NCBI GenBank assembly: GCA_017631315.1
Contig: JAGBTN010000012.1
Location: 186,001-250,000 of the forward strand
Length of the DNA: 64,000 nt
Source: Bacteroidaceae bacterium
Lineage (GTDB): Bacteria > Bacteroidota > Bacteroidia > Bacteroidales > Bacteroidaceae
Direction: 5' to 3'
Shown here: piece by piece, positions 44,613-53,271 of the stretch
Layout of the letters: every line of letters starts with the position of its first letter
Position numbering within the stretch: position 1 is the stretch's first letter
The notes under the pieces: generated by a model
Told to the model about the DNA's origin: nothing
Databases searched by the model: none
The model's input: only the letters and a program-made list of their open reading frames with translations
Position numbers and translations under genes: made by a program

Positions 44613-44777
44613 TTAGTCCACAAACTCAAACTCGTCTCGATAGCAGGTAATCTCTGCGCCGCTGCCACATACGATGCAACTATATTGATAGCTGTGGTAG
44701 CCGCCTGTCACGCTGTTCAAATCCACTTGAATGTCCCAATATCCTTGATAGGGAACAAAAAGCCTTGCGTATCTCAT
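44613..44777 (-). CDS. 54-residue protein with cysteine pairs
   Basis: ATG at 44777 is preceded by AAAGGAGGATGTT, one of the best Shine-Dalgarno sequences in the window. The product has a strand-rich start (RYARLFVPYQGYWDIQVDL) and a CIVCGSGAEITC segment that could bind zinc or form a disulfide. It lies 19 nt downstream of the SSB gene. No family recognised. Confidence 0.6.
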   Translation of the reverse strand: MRYARLFVPYQGYWDIQVDLNSVTGGYHSYQYSCIVCGSGAEITCYRDEFEFVD

Positions 44778-44796
44778 AACATCCTCCTTTCCTCAT

Positions 44797-45219
44797 TTAG
44801 AATGGCAAATCCTTCTCGTCTGGCTCTGGAGCGTCCTGCGGTGGCTGGGGCGTGTCCTTAACCTTTGCACCTTTCTTGGCAGCCTTCTTCGGGTCTGCGT
44901 CCTGCTCGTCTTTCTTCCCTGCGTTCACGAATGCAATGCTGTCAGCATTGATAGAGATTTGAGTGTGGCTCTCGCCTTGGCGGTCTTTCCATTGCGATGT
45001 GGAGATAGTTCCCTCCACGAGAATGAGCCTTCCTTTGGTGAGGTATTCAGCCAGACGGATGTGGTTCTCCCTGCTGCTTCGTACCCTTACCCATGTGGTG
45101 ATGTTCTGACCTTTGGAGTAGTCATCGACAGCCATATCCACTGCGATGAAAGTTCCATGTGCGCCGGTGATGGTCTTACAGTCTTTGCCGATACGACCGA
45201 TAGTGTGAGTGTAAATCAT
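44797..45219 (-). CDS. ssb: Single-stranded DNA-binding protein (SSB)
   Basis: 140 residues, starting at MIYTHTIGRIGKDCKTI. OB-fold pattern: GTFIAVDMAVDDYSKGQNIT, TWVRVRSSRENHIRLAEYL, GRLILVEGTISTSQWKDRQG. The C-terminus ends in DEKDLPF, the acidic tip that recruits host replication and repair proteins. It is typical of SSBs carried by conjugative elements to protect entering strands. The upstream ATG would add 18 basic residues of no SSB character. Confidence 0.85.
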   Translation of the reverse strand: MIYTHTIGRIGKDCKTITGAHGTFIAVDMAVDDYSKGQNITTWVRVRSSRENHIRLAEYLTKGRLILVEGTISTSQWKDRQGESHTQISINADSIAFVNAGKKDEQDADPKKAAKKGAKVKDTPQPPQDAPEPDEKDLPF

Positions 45220-45307
45220 AACTTTGAAATTGTTTGTTGGTGAATAATCGTCGAGTTTTCTTTTCCCTTTCATTGGGAATTACTCCCTGAGGGAGGAAGA
45301 AGAAGGC

Positions 45308-45685
45308 TCACTTGGCCTTCTTCTTAGATTTCTTTTCCTCCTTCGGAGCTTCCTCCTTATCAGGAGTCTCATAGAACTTGGTGGCTACGAGCAACACGCG
45401 GTTGTGCTTGACACCTTCCTGGTCGCTCCATTCTTCGGGTTTGAAGTAACCCTCCACGGTGAGCATTGCTCCCTTAGTGAGCTTGTCGAATGACTCGGCG
45501 TTCTCGTTCTTACGCCATGCTTCCACGTTGATGAAAGCCGATACGCGGCTATTTTCCTCGCCATTCTTCTCGTTACGGGCGATAGCCAGGGAGAAACGTG
45601 CTACTGAAGCGGTTGTGAACTGACGGATTTCTGCATCCTTACCTACGAAACCTGTTACTGCGAAATTGTTCTCGATCTTTTTCAT
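45308..45685 (-). CDS. Second SSB-like OB-fold protein, no acidic tip
   Basis: 125 residues. FAVTGFVGKDAEIRQFTTAS, VARFSLAIARNEKNGEENSR, SAFINVEAWRKNENAESFDK, LTVEGYFKPEEWSDQEG follow the SSB fold. The tail is lysine-rich (EEKKSKKKAK) instead of ending DxPF, so it would bind DNA but not the usual SSB partners. It precedes the canonical SSB gene by 88 nt. Confidence 0.78.
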   Translation of the reverse strand: MKKIENNFAVTGFVGKDAEIRQFTTASVARFSLAIARNEKNGEENSRVSAFINVEAWRKNENAESFDKLTKGAMLTVEGYFKPEEWSDQEGVKHNRVLLVATKFYETPDKEEAPKEEKKSKKKAK

Positions 45686-46328
45686 TTTTTTGAATTTTTA
45701 GAAGTGAAACATTTAATTTTTACGTTGCTATCAGAGTTGGCAAGGGAAGTATGCTATGCAAGGAATTACCGAATTATTTCACACCTGGGCCACGAAAAGT
45801 TTTTATTGGATGCCCGGCAGACGGCAAAAAGTTTTTGGAAAAATTCGAGGAATAAGGCATCTGGTACTTGCAGAATACGGCTTGCACTAACTTTGCGACG
45901 GAAAAAGTAAGTGGTTACTTCGCCCGGAAAAGTCATAAATGAGAAAGTCGGAATAAGAACAATTCAGTGACAGAAACGACAAGGAGGATGCAAGGCAGTC
46001 CAACGCTCCATGCAGTACGTCATGGCCATCGGACGTAGAAGAACAAAGCGAGGTTACAGCGTATCATTCCGCAATCAGTAGGAAGCGGCAAACGAAGAAT
46101 GCCCATCGACAAGCACAGGATGCAATGCAGCGGATGGGTTACTACAGAAGAAAGGGAAAGAGACCTAGGATATTCGGCTATAAATTATGGGACTTATACG
46201 TTTCCAAACCTAAACTAAATTTAGAAATTCTGTTGAATTTAGAATAACTTTGAGCATAATAGAAAGTGGTGTATCCTCTGTTCATTTAGGGTACGCCACT
46301 CTTATAAGAAACAATTGCGTATAATTAT
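45686..46328. other. Long gene-free stretch
   Basis: No supported gene. A plus-strand -7 box TAACTTTG (45888-45895) suggests a transcript toward 46 kb. Downstream are only very short frames (for example MQYVMAIGRRRTKRGYSV near 46009), too weak to call. AT-rich inverted sequence near 46194-46250 may be a terminator. The layout echoes the leader repeats at 41.2 and 43.1 kb. Confidence 0.4.
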
Positions 46329-47048
46329 TTATCCTCTTTTTATAAAATCATCAATTATATTATTTGTATTATCTACATATTTTCGAGGTGAATCTGAAAC
46401 ACTTAACCTTATCCTTTCTAAACCCGATTTAACATCATCTGAAGAATTGTTATACCAAACTAATTCATAATGGTTGATTTTACCACTTTTCAATGGCACT
46501 AAATTGTCCTTGTATATCTCTGTCGCATAGCTTTTAACAGACTGTTCAGCAGAGTGATGAACTACTATGCCGTAATATTGAATATTTTCTTCAAGAAGAT
46601 AAGCATCTATTAAAGCCTGACCAAAGAATAATTGCTTAATTATATCACAAGTAATATCACCTTCTGCTAATGCACCTTTCAATGGTATTGGTTTTTCCCT
46701 TTTAATAGCAGATATCATAATCTGTTTTGCGACATTTGATATAGTCAATAAATTTTCTTTTGTATTACCATTGGTAAATAAAACGATGCTATCCGAAAAT
46801 TGTGCCAAAAGAATCTCGTCCTCCTCTTCTTCACTTTTTATCAAAGTTATATCAGAACTATCATTTTGCTTAGATGAACGTGTCTTCTTAATTTTCTTGG
46901 TACTATTTATGATTGTAGTAATATCTTTATTGAAATCAGTGAGTTCCTCATATAAAGAGTCTTGAGTATTTCTTGCGACCCTTTCTTTAAATCCCATAAT
47001 GTCTAAAAAGACAACAAAACGTTTTTTAGTTTGCTTAGGTACTTCCAT
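46329..47048 (-). CDS. Nucleotidyl-cyclase-like protein
   Basis: 239 residues from MEVPKQTKKR. Class III cyclase-like order: FVVFLDIMGFKERVARN (first metal Asp), LLAQFSDSIVLFTNG (second acidic residue), PLKGALAEGDITCD and FFGQALIDAYLLEE. A variable loop rich in Lys/Ser/Glu lies between. Related small bacterial proteins occur near defence genes, and cyclases of this class make nucleotide second messengers in some anti-phage systems. No effector with a known domain is adjacent except the small GIY-YIG-like gene 2 nt upstream. Activity is inferred. Confidence 0.6.
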   Translation of the reverse strand: MEVPKQTKKRFVVFLDIMGFKERVARNTQDSLYEELTDFNKDITTIINSTKKIKKTRSSKQNDSSDITLIKSEEEEDEILLAQFSDSIVLFTNGNTKENLLTISNVAKQIMISAIKREKPIPLKGALAEGDITCDIIKQLFFGQALIDAYLLEENIQYYGIVVHHSAEQSVKSYATEIYKDNLVPLKSGKINHYELVWYNNSSDDVKSGLERIRLSVSDSPRKYVDNTNNIIDDFIKRG

Positions 47049-47050
47049 AA

Positions 47051-47353
47051 TCATTCTGTTGTTGTTGGGGTTACAACATAGCAATATACCATTTTTGATT
47101 TATAGTCCCCACCACCAGTGCCACCACGCATACCTAAATCCAAGAAGTGTTTTTCAACTTGTCTTGCAACTTCTGAAGATATGGCAGTCGTGTATATCCA
47201 CCAAGAGTTTTCTTTATCAACATGATGCTCCTCAAAAAGTCGTTTTACTGCATTTTGGGACACACCTATGTAGAATTCAGAATAATAACGTTTACCGCTT
47301 TTTCTTAAATGCTCATCAATTTTATATACAATTTCGTCATAAGATAGTGCCAT
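47051..47353 (-). CDS. GIY-YIG-like small protein
   Basis: 100 residues. YYSEFYIGVSQNAVKRLFEE (an FYIG counterpart of YIG with following Arg), NSWWIYTTAISSEVARQVEK and the Gly-rich LGMRGGTGGGDYKSKMVYC match compact GIY-YIG-type proteins. Whether it still cuts DNA is unclear. It lies 2 nt before the cyclase-like gene, so the two are translated from one message. Confidence 0.55.
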   Translation of the reverse strand: MALSYDEIVYKIDEHLRKSGKRYYSEFYIGVSQNAVKRLFEEHHVDKENSWWIYTTAISSEVARQVEKHFLDLGMRGGTGGGDYKSKMVYCYVVTPTTTE

Positions 47354-47593
47354 ACAACAAATTACATTATGGTTTATACTTTATCAAATAATTATATAAC
47401 ACACTTATAAAGTGCAAAATTACGATTTATATTTTATATAATTGTATTTTATCAAAAATAAAGTTGCTTAATAATTTATCGACAACCATTATACATCCCT
47501 ATTATAAGGCTATTATACTTGCTTGTTCACAGCAAAGTTAATAACAAACGAGAGCATAATGGTTGCGATAATAACATTTCTAAGGTTTACAAA

Positions 47594-47911
47594 ATGGACG
47601 AATCAAGAATTATCATAGACTGGAAAGAACAAGGAGATGGCTCATATGATATTGAAGTTACGGGATATAGAAACTTCAAGCAGTATTTCTCAGAAGTATT
47701 CTACTCAATTGAGAAACCACTATCAGTACTTTCTGTTAGCGACAGCAGTATCAGTGGCGAGGTTGCTTGTAATTCAGCGACAATCACACTTCTGAAACAT
47801 CTTCTGAACATTATCGGTAACGGAGTAAAAACGAAAGGGCATATATTCACAGAGAAAGAATTGAACCTAAAATTCCCATTTGTGGACTTAATAGCCATTG
47901 AGAGGTTTTAA
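47594..47911 (+). CDS. Hypothetical protein (105 residues)
   Basis: Starts at MDESRIIIDWKEQGDGSYDI. A strand-rich beginning (EVTGYRNFKQYFSEVFYSI) and a helical end (TITLLKHLLNIIGNGVKTKG). No signal peptide or known motif. It is the first plus-strand gene after the minus accessory block and stands alone, so it may be cargo or a remnant. Confidence 0.45.
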   Translation: MDESRIIIDWKEQGDGSYDIEVTGYRNFKQYFSEVFYSIEKPLSVLSVSDSSISGEVACNSATITLLKHLLNIIGNGVKTKGHIFTEKELNLKFPFVDLIAIERF

Positions 47912-48200
47912 CAAATCACTGGCTTGAGGTTTGACCATAGCAAATTCAATAACCTTAATGAGTTTCAAGAGTATTTTGCTAAATGGTTTGAATCCCCCAA
48001 AAAACAAAAGATAGTATAAATTCTTTATGGTATTTTGTATTTTTGCCATTGATTATTTAAAAAAGCCAAGAACTTCACACATCATTTAAGATGTAAGAGA
48101 ATTAAACATCTATTATGAACTAACGATAATTTGTTATTATCATTCATTCATTTGCATTTTTTCATATATTACTAATATAAACACCCTAAATGAATGAATT

Positions 48201-49132
48201 ATGAAAGCAAATGAAAGTAAACCAAAAGTAACAGTTGTCATAGAAGATTTCTTATAGCATTGTGAATTTGAGAAGAAATTAAGCGAAAAGACGTTGAATG
48301 CTTATAAAACAGATCTATCACAATTCGTTAGTGACATTGATGATCATAATATTTCAGAAGTGACAAAAGATGTACTGAGGAAATATCTACAAGCCATTTC
48401 ACACTTTGGGCATAAAACAATAAAAAGAAAAATAGCGACAATAAAAGCCATGTTGAATTATTACGAATATGAAAATGACTGGTATAACAGTCCCATGCGG
48501 AAAATGAAAATCAGAATGCGGGAGCCAGTCCGTTTACCCACAGTGATGAACATAAAAGAAGTAAAGTTATTGTTTGGCATTGTTTATAAGCAACAACTGG
48601 ATTGTAAATCAAATACCTTTTCCTATCAAATGGCAACTCGTAATATCGCTATTATCGAGTTGCTGTTCGCTTCTGGTATGCGTGTCAGCGAACTGTGCGA
48701 CCTGCGTCTATGCGATATTGACATGAAGCAAGGTTGTGTCAGAATCATTGGAAAAGGGAATAAAGAACGAATAATAGATATCAGCCAAAAAGCCACATTA
48801 ACAGCAATAAAAGATTGGCTATACGAACGAGGACCTTGTGACTCACAATCTCCATTATTTGTTAGCCGTTTGCATAATACACTCTCTACTCAATCTGTCA
48901 GACTGCTCATAAAGAATTTAGTCTCATTGACTCAGATAAAAAAAAGAATAACGCCGCACACTTTTCGCCATACATACGCAACTCTTTTATTAGAAGGAGG
49001 TGTTGACATTACATATATATTCAGCATTTGCTTGGTCATAGTTCTGTTGTGACAACACAGATATACACTTATGTGAATCTCCAAAAGCAACATGAAATAT
49101 TAAGTAAAAAACATCCGAGGAGATTCATTTAA
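48201..49132 (+). pseudogene. XerC/D-like tyrosine recombinase, doubly broken
   Basis: The frame from ATG 48201 has a TAG at 48255-48257, then continues with KLSEKTLNAYKTDLSQF, ASGMRVSELCDL (Arg I), GKGNKERII, TPHTFRHTYATLLLE (HxxR). A frameshift near 49018-49023 then breaks it; in the next frame HLLGHSSVVTTQIYTYVN restores the His and catalytic Tyr. All active-site residues are thus recognisable but spread over three pieces. An extinct integrase, perhaps from an older element nested here. Confidence 0.82.
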
Positions 49133-49329
49133 CAGATTTATTTCATGTATGTAGTCGTATGCGGTGGCAAGCCATCGCATACGGTCGATAGCGATGGATA
49201 ACGGTCGTTCCCGGCAGGAAACAGTCTGTCCGCACATATAAAAGGGACTTCGCATCTTTTTCGACCAAAAGAAAAAGATGCCCACCTCCCGACAGGGAAG
49301 CAAGCATCTTCAGTAGTCATCATTGGAAA

Positions 49330-49515
49330 TCAATCGTCCAGGATAATCTCGTCACGAGACACCTCTATCTCCCTGCCATTCGTCAGTTCGACAATGAAAC
49401 TGGTGCCAAAGTCCTGAACCACTCTGCCCTCACGGTGTCCCTTGTAGGCAAGGACAAGCGTACAGAAGCAGCCGATAATGTCTGATGCGTTCTCGCTGAA
49501 ATCGTAGTAACCCAT
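49330..49515 (-). CDS. Small hypothetical protein (61 residues)
   Basis: MGYYDFSENASDIIGCFCTL, then GHREGRVVQDFGTSFIVEL and EIEVSRDEIILDD. A beta-rich small domain of SH3-like look. No family recognised. The gene-free stretch 49133-49329 before it contains nothing I can support. Confidence 0.45.
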   Translation of the reverse strand: MGYYDFSENASDIIGCFCTLVLAYKGHREGRVVQDFGTSFIVELTNGREIEVSRDEIILDD

Positions 49516-49964
49516 AGTCTTGATTCTTTTTTACTTCCCTTCCGTAGAGCAACTACGTTTGGGAATAGAGTGAAACAATTATGTTGCCTAAAAAGGTCTT
49601 ATGGCTCTCGTGCAAGGTTTTGACAGCCAAATACGACCTGCAAGGTGGAGATTTTGCGGCAAACCAGCGGCTTGACCTTTCACAGAGTACGGCCATAAGA
49701 GATACCTTTGCAACCTAATTGTCACGCAGTCCCAAACGCGGTTGAGGAGGATTCCTGCTACTATAACAGCACAATTATTACTGGCAAAAAGAAAAAATCG
49801 TTGTTCGATGGTTTGGTTTAGTTTAGTCCATTGTGATTATGTACACAAAATGTTTCGGACAAAACACATATCGTTTGTTTGCTCCAATATTCTGTATTAT
49901 ATAAACAGAGCAAACCAAACAAATATATGGACCGGAATTTGTCTTTTCTTTTGGACAGAAAAAA
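49516..49964. other. Gene-free stretch upstream of the integrase terminator
   Basis: No convincing gene. A plus-strand -7 box TACCTTTG (49703-49710) lies about 190 bp from the 49515 start, the same geometry as in the leader repeats at 41.2 and 43.1 kb, though sequence similarity is only slight here. Confidence 0.4.
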
Positions 49965-49995
49965 TCCCACCAGACTTTTTGCATGTCTGATGGGA
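49965..49995 (-). terminator. Rho-independent terminator of the integrase gene
   Basis: On the minus strand TCCCATCAGAC and GTCTGGTGGGA pair (11 bp with one G-T), separated by a 9-nt loop and followed by TTTTTT. It lies 38 nt after the integrase stop codon. Confidence 0.8.
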
Positions 49996-50033
49996 GTAGC
50001 AAGTAAAATGCAGAAGTCCTGGCAATAGAACAG

Positions 50034-51257
50034 CTATACCTTGCCAAAATTGCTAAATGCATTCAGCTGGTCTGCAACACGCATAACATCCTGCTCAATC
50101 TTCTTATTGGTGATTCGAGCGTATATTTGCGTGGTTTTGATGTTGGTGTGCCCAAGAAGCTTTGAAACTGTTTCCATTGGTACGCCTTTGGAAAGTAGCA
50201 GGGTGGCATAAGTATGTCTGGCCATGTGATAGGAGAGACGTTTCTTTATGCCGCACAAATCGGCTATTTCCTTTAGATACGCATTCATCTTCTGATTTGA
50301 GAGTATCGGCAACAGACGACCGTTCCTGTCAGCAGATGAATGGTATTTGTTTATAATCTCCCTTGCAACATCGAGTATCGGCACATTCTCCGTAATGCTC
50401 GTTTTTTGTCTTTTGGTCATAATCCAATCTGTTCCACCGAGGGTAACAATGTTCTCTTCCGTAAGATTGGAAACATCTATATATGCAAGGCCTGTGAAGC
50501 ATGAGAACACAAATATGTCACGAACATGTTCAAGACGCTTAACGTCGAACTGTTTTGACATCAGAACTTCAATCTCTTCTTCAGTAAGAAATCCTCTGTC
50601 AACTGGTTTGAGATGGAATCGCTGGTTGATAAACGGGTCGTGATCCAGAAAACCAACCTTCTGAGCTTGAATCGTAACGGTTTTCAATGTCTTCAGAGTT
50701 TTGGTAGCAGTATTTGACTGCATACCACCAATGGTTCGAAGATAGATGCCAAAATCTGAGATTAAGGCAGGAGTCACATCAAAAGGAGAAACTGAAGTCC
50801 AGCCATGCTTGCTCTTCAAGAAGCTTAAAAAATGCTTCTTTGTGGTTTTGTATTTCTGTGCAGTGGCGGCAGATTTTCCATGACCAACCTGCTGTTCTAC
50901 GCTCTCTATGAAATCCTCAAAGAACTCGACGAAGTTAGTTATTGTCTTGTCTTTGCCAGCATAGAGGCTATAAAGCTTCTCAACAGTAAAGCCACTATCT
51001 CCTTCACGAGACCTGGCTATGTCACAGATCTTAAGCTCTATCTCATTGAGAGCCATGTTGATGGTTCGCGCACTGGGAGTACGACCTATAACACGGTCGG
51101 CATTATTGTCCCACATATTGCGGTTTACGAAGAATCCTGTAGAACCGAAATATCTTTTCTCACCATTCAAGAATACCCTTATGTTAATGGGTGATTCTCC
51201 CAGTCTGTTAAAGTAGTTCGCTCTCAGATAGAACGAGATTTTCAATTTTACCTTCAT
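50034..51257 (-). CDS. int: Site-specific tyrosine integrase (IntDOT-like)
   Basis: 407 residues from MKVKLKISFYLRANYFNRLG. N-terminal arm-binding domain (INIRVFLNGEKRYFGSTGFF), SAM-like core-binding domain (about 90-190) and a catalytic domain with MARHTYATLLLSKG (HxxR), LLGHTNIKTTQIYARI (His and Tyr). The Arg I position reads SCFTGLAYIDVSNL, with Ala in place of Arg, as in the Bacteroides IntDOT group, which lacks the canonical Arg. It catalyses integration of the element and has a strong promoter and flanking arm-type repeats. Confidence 0.88.
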   Translation of the reverse strand: MKVKLKISFYLRANYFNRLGESPINIRVFLNGEKRYFGSTGFFVNRNMWDNNADRVIGRTPSARTINMALNEIELKICDIARSREGDSGFTVEKLYSLYAGKDKTITNFVEFFEDFIESVEQQVGHGKSAATAQKYKTTKKHFLSFLKSKHGWTSVSPFDVTPALISDFGIYLRTIGGMQSNTATKTLKTLKTVTIQAQKVGFLDHDPFINQRFHLKPVDRGFLTEEEIEVLMSKQFDVKRLEHVRDIFVFSCFTGLAYIDVSNLTEENIVTLGGTDWIMTKRQKTSITENVPILDVAREIINKYHSSADRNGRLLPILSNQKMNAYLKEIADLCGIKKRLSYHMARHTYATLLLSKGVPMETVSKLLGHTNIKTTQIYARITNKKIEQDVMRVADQLNAFSNFGKV

Positions 51258-51304
51258 ACGATAAATCTTTTTAATGCAGTTTTTCGTGCCTTTATGGATG
51301 CTTT

Positions 51305-51482
51305 GTGTTACAGGAAACACTCAGAATCAACCCACATTCGTTAGCTTGAAACAATCTGCAAAGTTAAACATAACTATCTTATGCTCAAAGATTTAGCAAA
51401 GTCAATATCGTAGTCATTTTGTAGTCTTGTGTTACATTTTTCTGTAGCACAAAAAGTGTAACACTCAGTGTAACACAAGACT
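51305..51482. other. Attachment-site region with arm repeats and int promoter
   Basis: GTGTTACA occurs at 51305-51312 and 51429-51436 and inverted (TGTAACAC) at 51457-51464 and 51469-51476. AGTCTTGTGTTACA (51423-51436) is an exact inverted copy of 51469-51482. Within the region the int promoter reads TTTG (51386-51389), 19 bp, TAACTTTG (51359-51366) on the minus strand. Repeats on both sides of the promoter, between int and a tRNA gene, look like integrase arm sites. Confidence 0.6.
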
Positions 51483-51575
51483 GACCAACAGATGACTATT
51501 TGACCACGTGTCAGGTAGTCAGACGATGGTCACTCCATCATCCAAGAGTAGAGAAGAATACTTTTAGCGCAAAAT

Positions 51576-51610
51576 AAAAGCGTTGTAAATCAAAGACTTA
51601 CAACGCTTTT
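51576..51610. terminator. Hairpin between att region and tRNA-Ser
   Basis: AAAAGCGTTGTAA (51576-51588), a 9-nt loop, and the exact complement (51598-51610), with T-rich flanks. It lies 77 nt downstream of tRNA-Ser and most likely ends its transcript. Confidence 0.7.
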
Positions 51611-51687
51611 CTGTTTTTGGCAACTTAATGACCTATTCGGGTTATACTTTTATTGACTACCCAAAAAGTCATCAATTTTGCTCTCTG

Positions 51688-51772
51688 CGGAGAGAGAGGG
51701 ATTCGAACCCCCGGTGCCTCTCAGCACGCCGGTTTTCAAGACCGGTGTAATCGACCACTCTACCATCTCTCC
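51688..51772 (-). tRNA. tRNA-Ser(TGA)
   Basis: On the minus strand the 85-nt sequence begins GGAGAGATGG and folds as a class II tRNA: acceptor GGAGAGA/TCTCTCC, anticodon arm CCGGTCTTGAAAACCGG with anticodon TGA, a long variable arm (GTGCTGAGAGGCAC) and T-loop GGGTTCGAATCCC. CCA is not encoded. Its 3' end points toward the integrase 430 bp away, the usual arrangement for a tRNA attachment gene. I find no second copy of its 3' end in the window. Confidence 0.95.
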
Positions 51773-51810
51773 GAACTCTTTTACAAGAGGCTTTTGGTCT
51801 TAAAGCGCTG

Positions 51811-51842
51811 CAAAGGTCGGAAGTTTTTTTGACGTATGCAAA
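51811..51842 (-). promoter_or_regulatory. Promoter of tRNA-Ser
   Basis: On the minus strand TTTG (51839-51842), 20-bp spacer and GACCTTTG (51811-51818, one mismatch to TAnnTTTG). Initiation would be about 30 nt before the mature tRNA. Confidence 0.6.
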
Positions 51843-51862
51843 CTTTTTGCGATTTTTCTTTT

Positions 51863-52588
51863 CTAAAATCCGCAAAAGCTTCTCAACAGATAGAATAAAA
51901 CAGGAATAATGAGGCTTGGAAGAAGATTTATTGTCTTACAGTCTTTGATGCCTAATATGCTTAGTCCAGAGCTAAGAATAAGTACCCCGCCTACAATACT
52001 CAGCTCAGCCTGCATTGCTTCCGGCATGCCGTCGCCACAAAAATAGGCTATAGCATAGAACATTCCCTGCCAACAGAAGAGTATTGGTGCAGCCAGAAGC
52101 ATCACCCACCCATACGAGGCAGCAAGGACAGCAGAACTGACGAAATCGAGCGTTGCATTAGTGTATAAAAAAGTATTAGCTGACTCATTGAATATCCAAC
52201 CTCCCGTCGGAGAAAGTGCAGAAAGTACTGGACCGACAATGGAGAAAGTGCCAATACAATAGAGAAGACATCCCGTCACCAGCCCTTGTATGCCACTATC
52301 CTCTTTACGCCCCTTGGCATTAAAGCAAAGATTTAGCCGCTCTACTCTCCCCGCCAAATCGAGTTTGGTACCAATAAGGCCACCTATTGCAAGACTTAAA
52401 ATGAAGAGCACGGGAAACTTACTCTTTTGCATATTGGGCAACGAAGCATTCGCACCTAATATAATACAGCAAAGACCAAGTCCATCGAACAAGGTCTTTT
52501 TATACTTCCCGCCAATACCTGTGCGGACTAAAGCTCCGAAAGCACTGCCCGCAACAATGGTAATAGTATTGATAATTGTTCCTAACAT
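51863..52588 (-). CDS. DUF554-family membrane protein
   Basis: 241 residues from MLGTIINTITIVAGSAFGAL. Six to seven hydrophobic segments with small polar loops; the pattern GTIIN, GLLIG-like glycine repeats, VTGCLLYCIGTFSIVGPVLS and LDFVSSAVLAASYGWVM are typical of DUF554, an uncharacterised possible transporter family. Its start overlaps the BRCT gene's end by a few bases, so they are cotranscribed. Confidence 0.85.
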   Translation of the reverse strand: MLGTIINTITIVAGSAFGALVRTGIGGKYKKTLFDGLGLCCIILGANASLPNMQKSKFPVLFILSLAIGGLIGTKLDLAGRVERLNLCFNAKGRKEDSGIQGLVTGCLLYCIGTFSIVGPVLSALSPTGGWIFNESANTFLYTNATLDFVSSAVLAASYGWVMLLAAPILFCWQGMFYAIAYFCGDGMPEAMQAELSIVGGVLILSSGLSILGIKDCKTINLLPSLIIPVLFYLLRSFCGF

Positions 52589-53250
52589 AGCTCCCTTAAC
52601 CTTAACCACGCGAGCAATTCGCTCTCTCCAGTTAAGCGAAAGCGGAAGGTTTGAGCTCGGCTTTGATTATATTGTTCCTCTATGTAGCGTAGAGCTTCGT
52701 CGGTTTGTCCATCCCGCAAATGGCGAAGAGAAGCATCGGAAAGAACAATGACATCCGTTGTTTCATTGATTTGAGGGTTGGCATATACGCCTTGATTGCC
52801 AAGTCGCTGATAGAGGTCCGTCTGCACATCCGAAGGAAGATATAGTTCCTTTGTATAAAGAGGATTACCCCCCTCTTCGAAGTTAAACTGCAAACTAAGA
52901 TAATGCCTATACGTCAGATGCAAGTCCTTATGTATCTGTTCCGGAACAGCATAGGCACTATATTGCCCCTCGAAAATGTTTTCTATGTCTTGCTCGTTCA
53001 ACACCTTCGGCAGGAAGCCATGCAGTGCAAGTTGCCACAAACGCTCTTCCGTATCGGCAGGAACATCCTTCCCAAGCACAACATAATGAAGATTTCGGCT
53101 GATGCCCTGCTTGATTTCCGCCCCCAGCCCTTGCAACTTCTGCTGCAGGACCTTCGACGCCCAACGAAACGTTCCTATCAGACAAACAGCCCGACCTGCA
53201 AAAGGACTCTCGTTCTGAAAGTCTTCGTCACTGAAGAGCTCGTACTGCAT
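52582..53250 (-). CDS. BRCT-domain protein
   Basis: 222 residues from MQYELFSDEDF. An N-terminal BRCT domain (RAVCLIGTFRWASKVLQQKL, QGLGAEIKQGISRNLHYVV) similar to that of NAD-dependent ligase, then a helical part (LHLTYRHYLSLQFNFEEG). BRCT domains bind phosphopeptides or DNA ends. In many Bacteroidota this gene lies beside DUF554. A longer start adds six residues. Confidence 0.78.
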   Translation of the reverse strand: MQYELFSDEDFQNESPFAGRAVCLIGTFRWASKVLQQKLQGLGAEIKQGISRNLHYVVLGKDVPADTEERLWQLALHGFLPKVLNEQDIENIFEGQYSAYAVPEQIHKDLHLTYRHYLSLQFNFEEGGNPLYTKELYLPSDVQTDLYQRLGNQGVYANPQINETTDVIVLSDASLRHLRDGQTDEALRYIEEQYNQSRAQTFRFRLTGESELLAWLRLRELC

Positions 53251-53271
53251 AACTCTAATGCTCAACAAATA

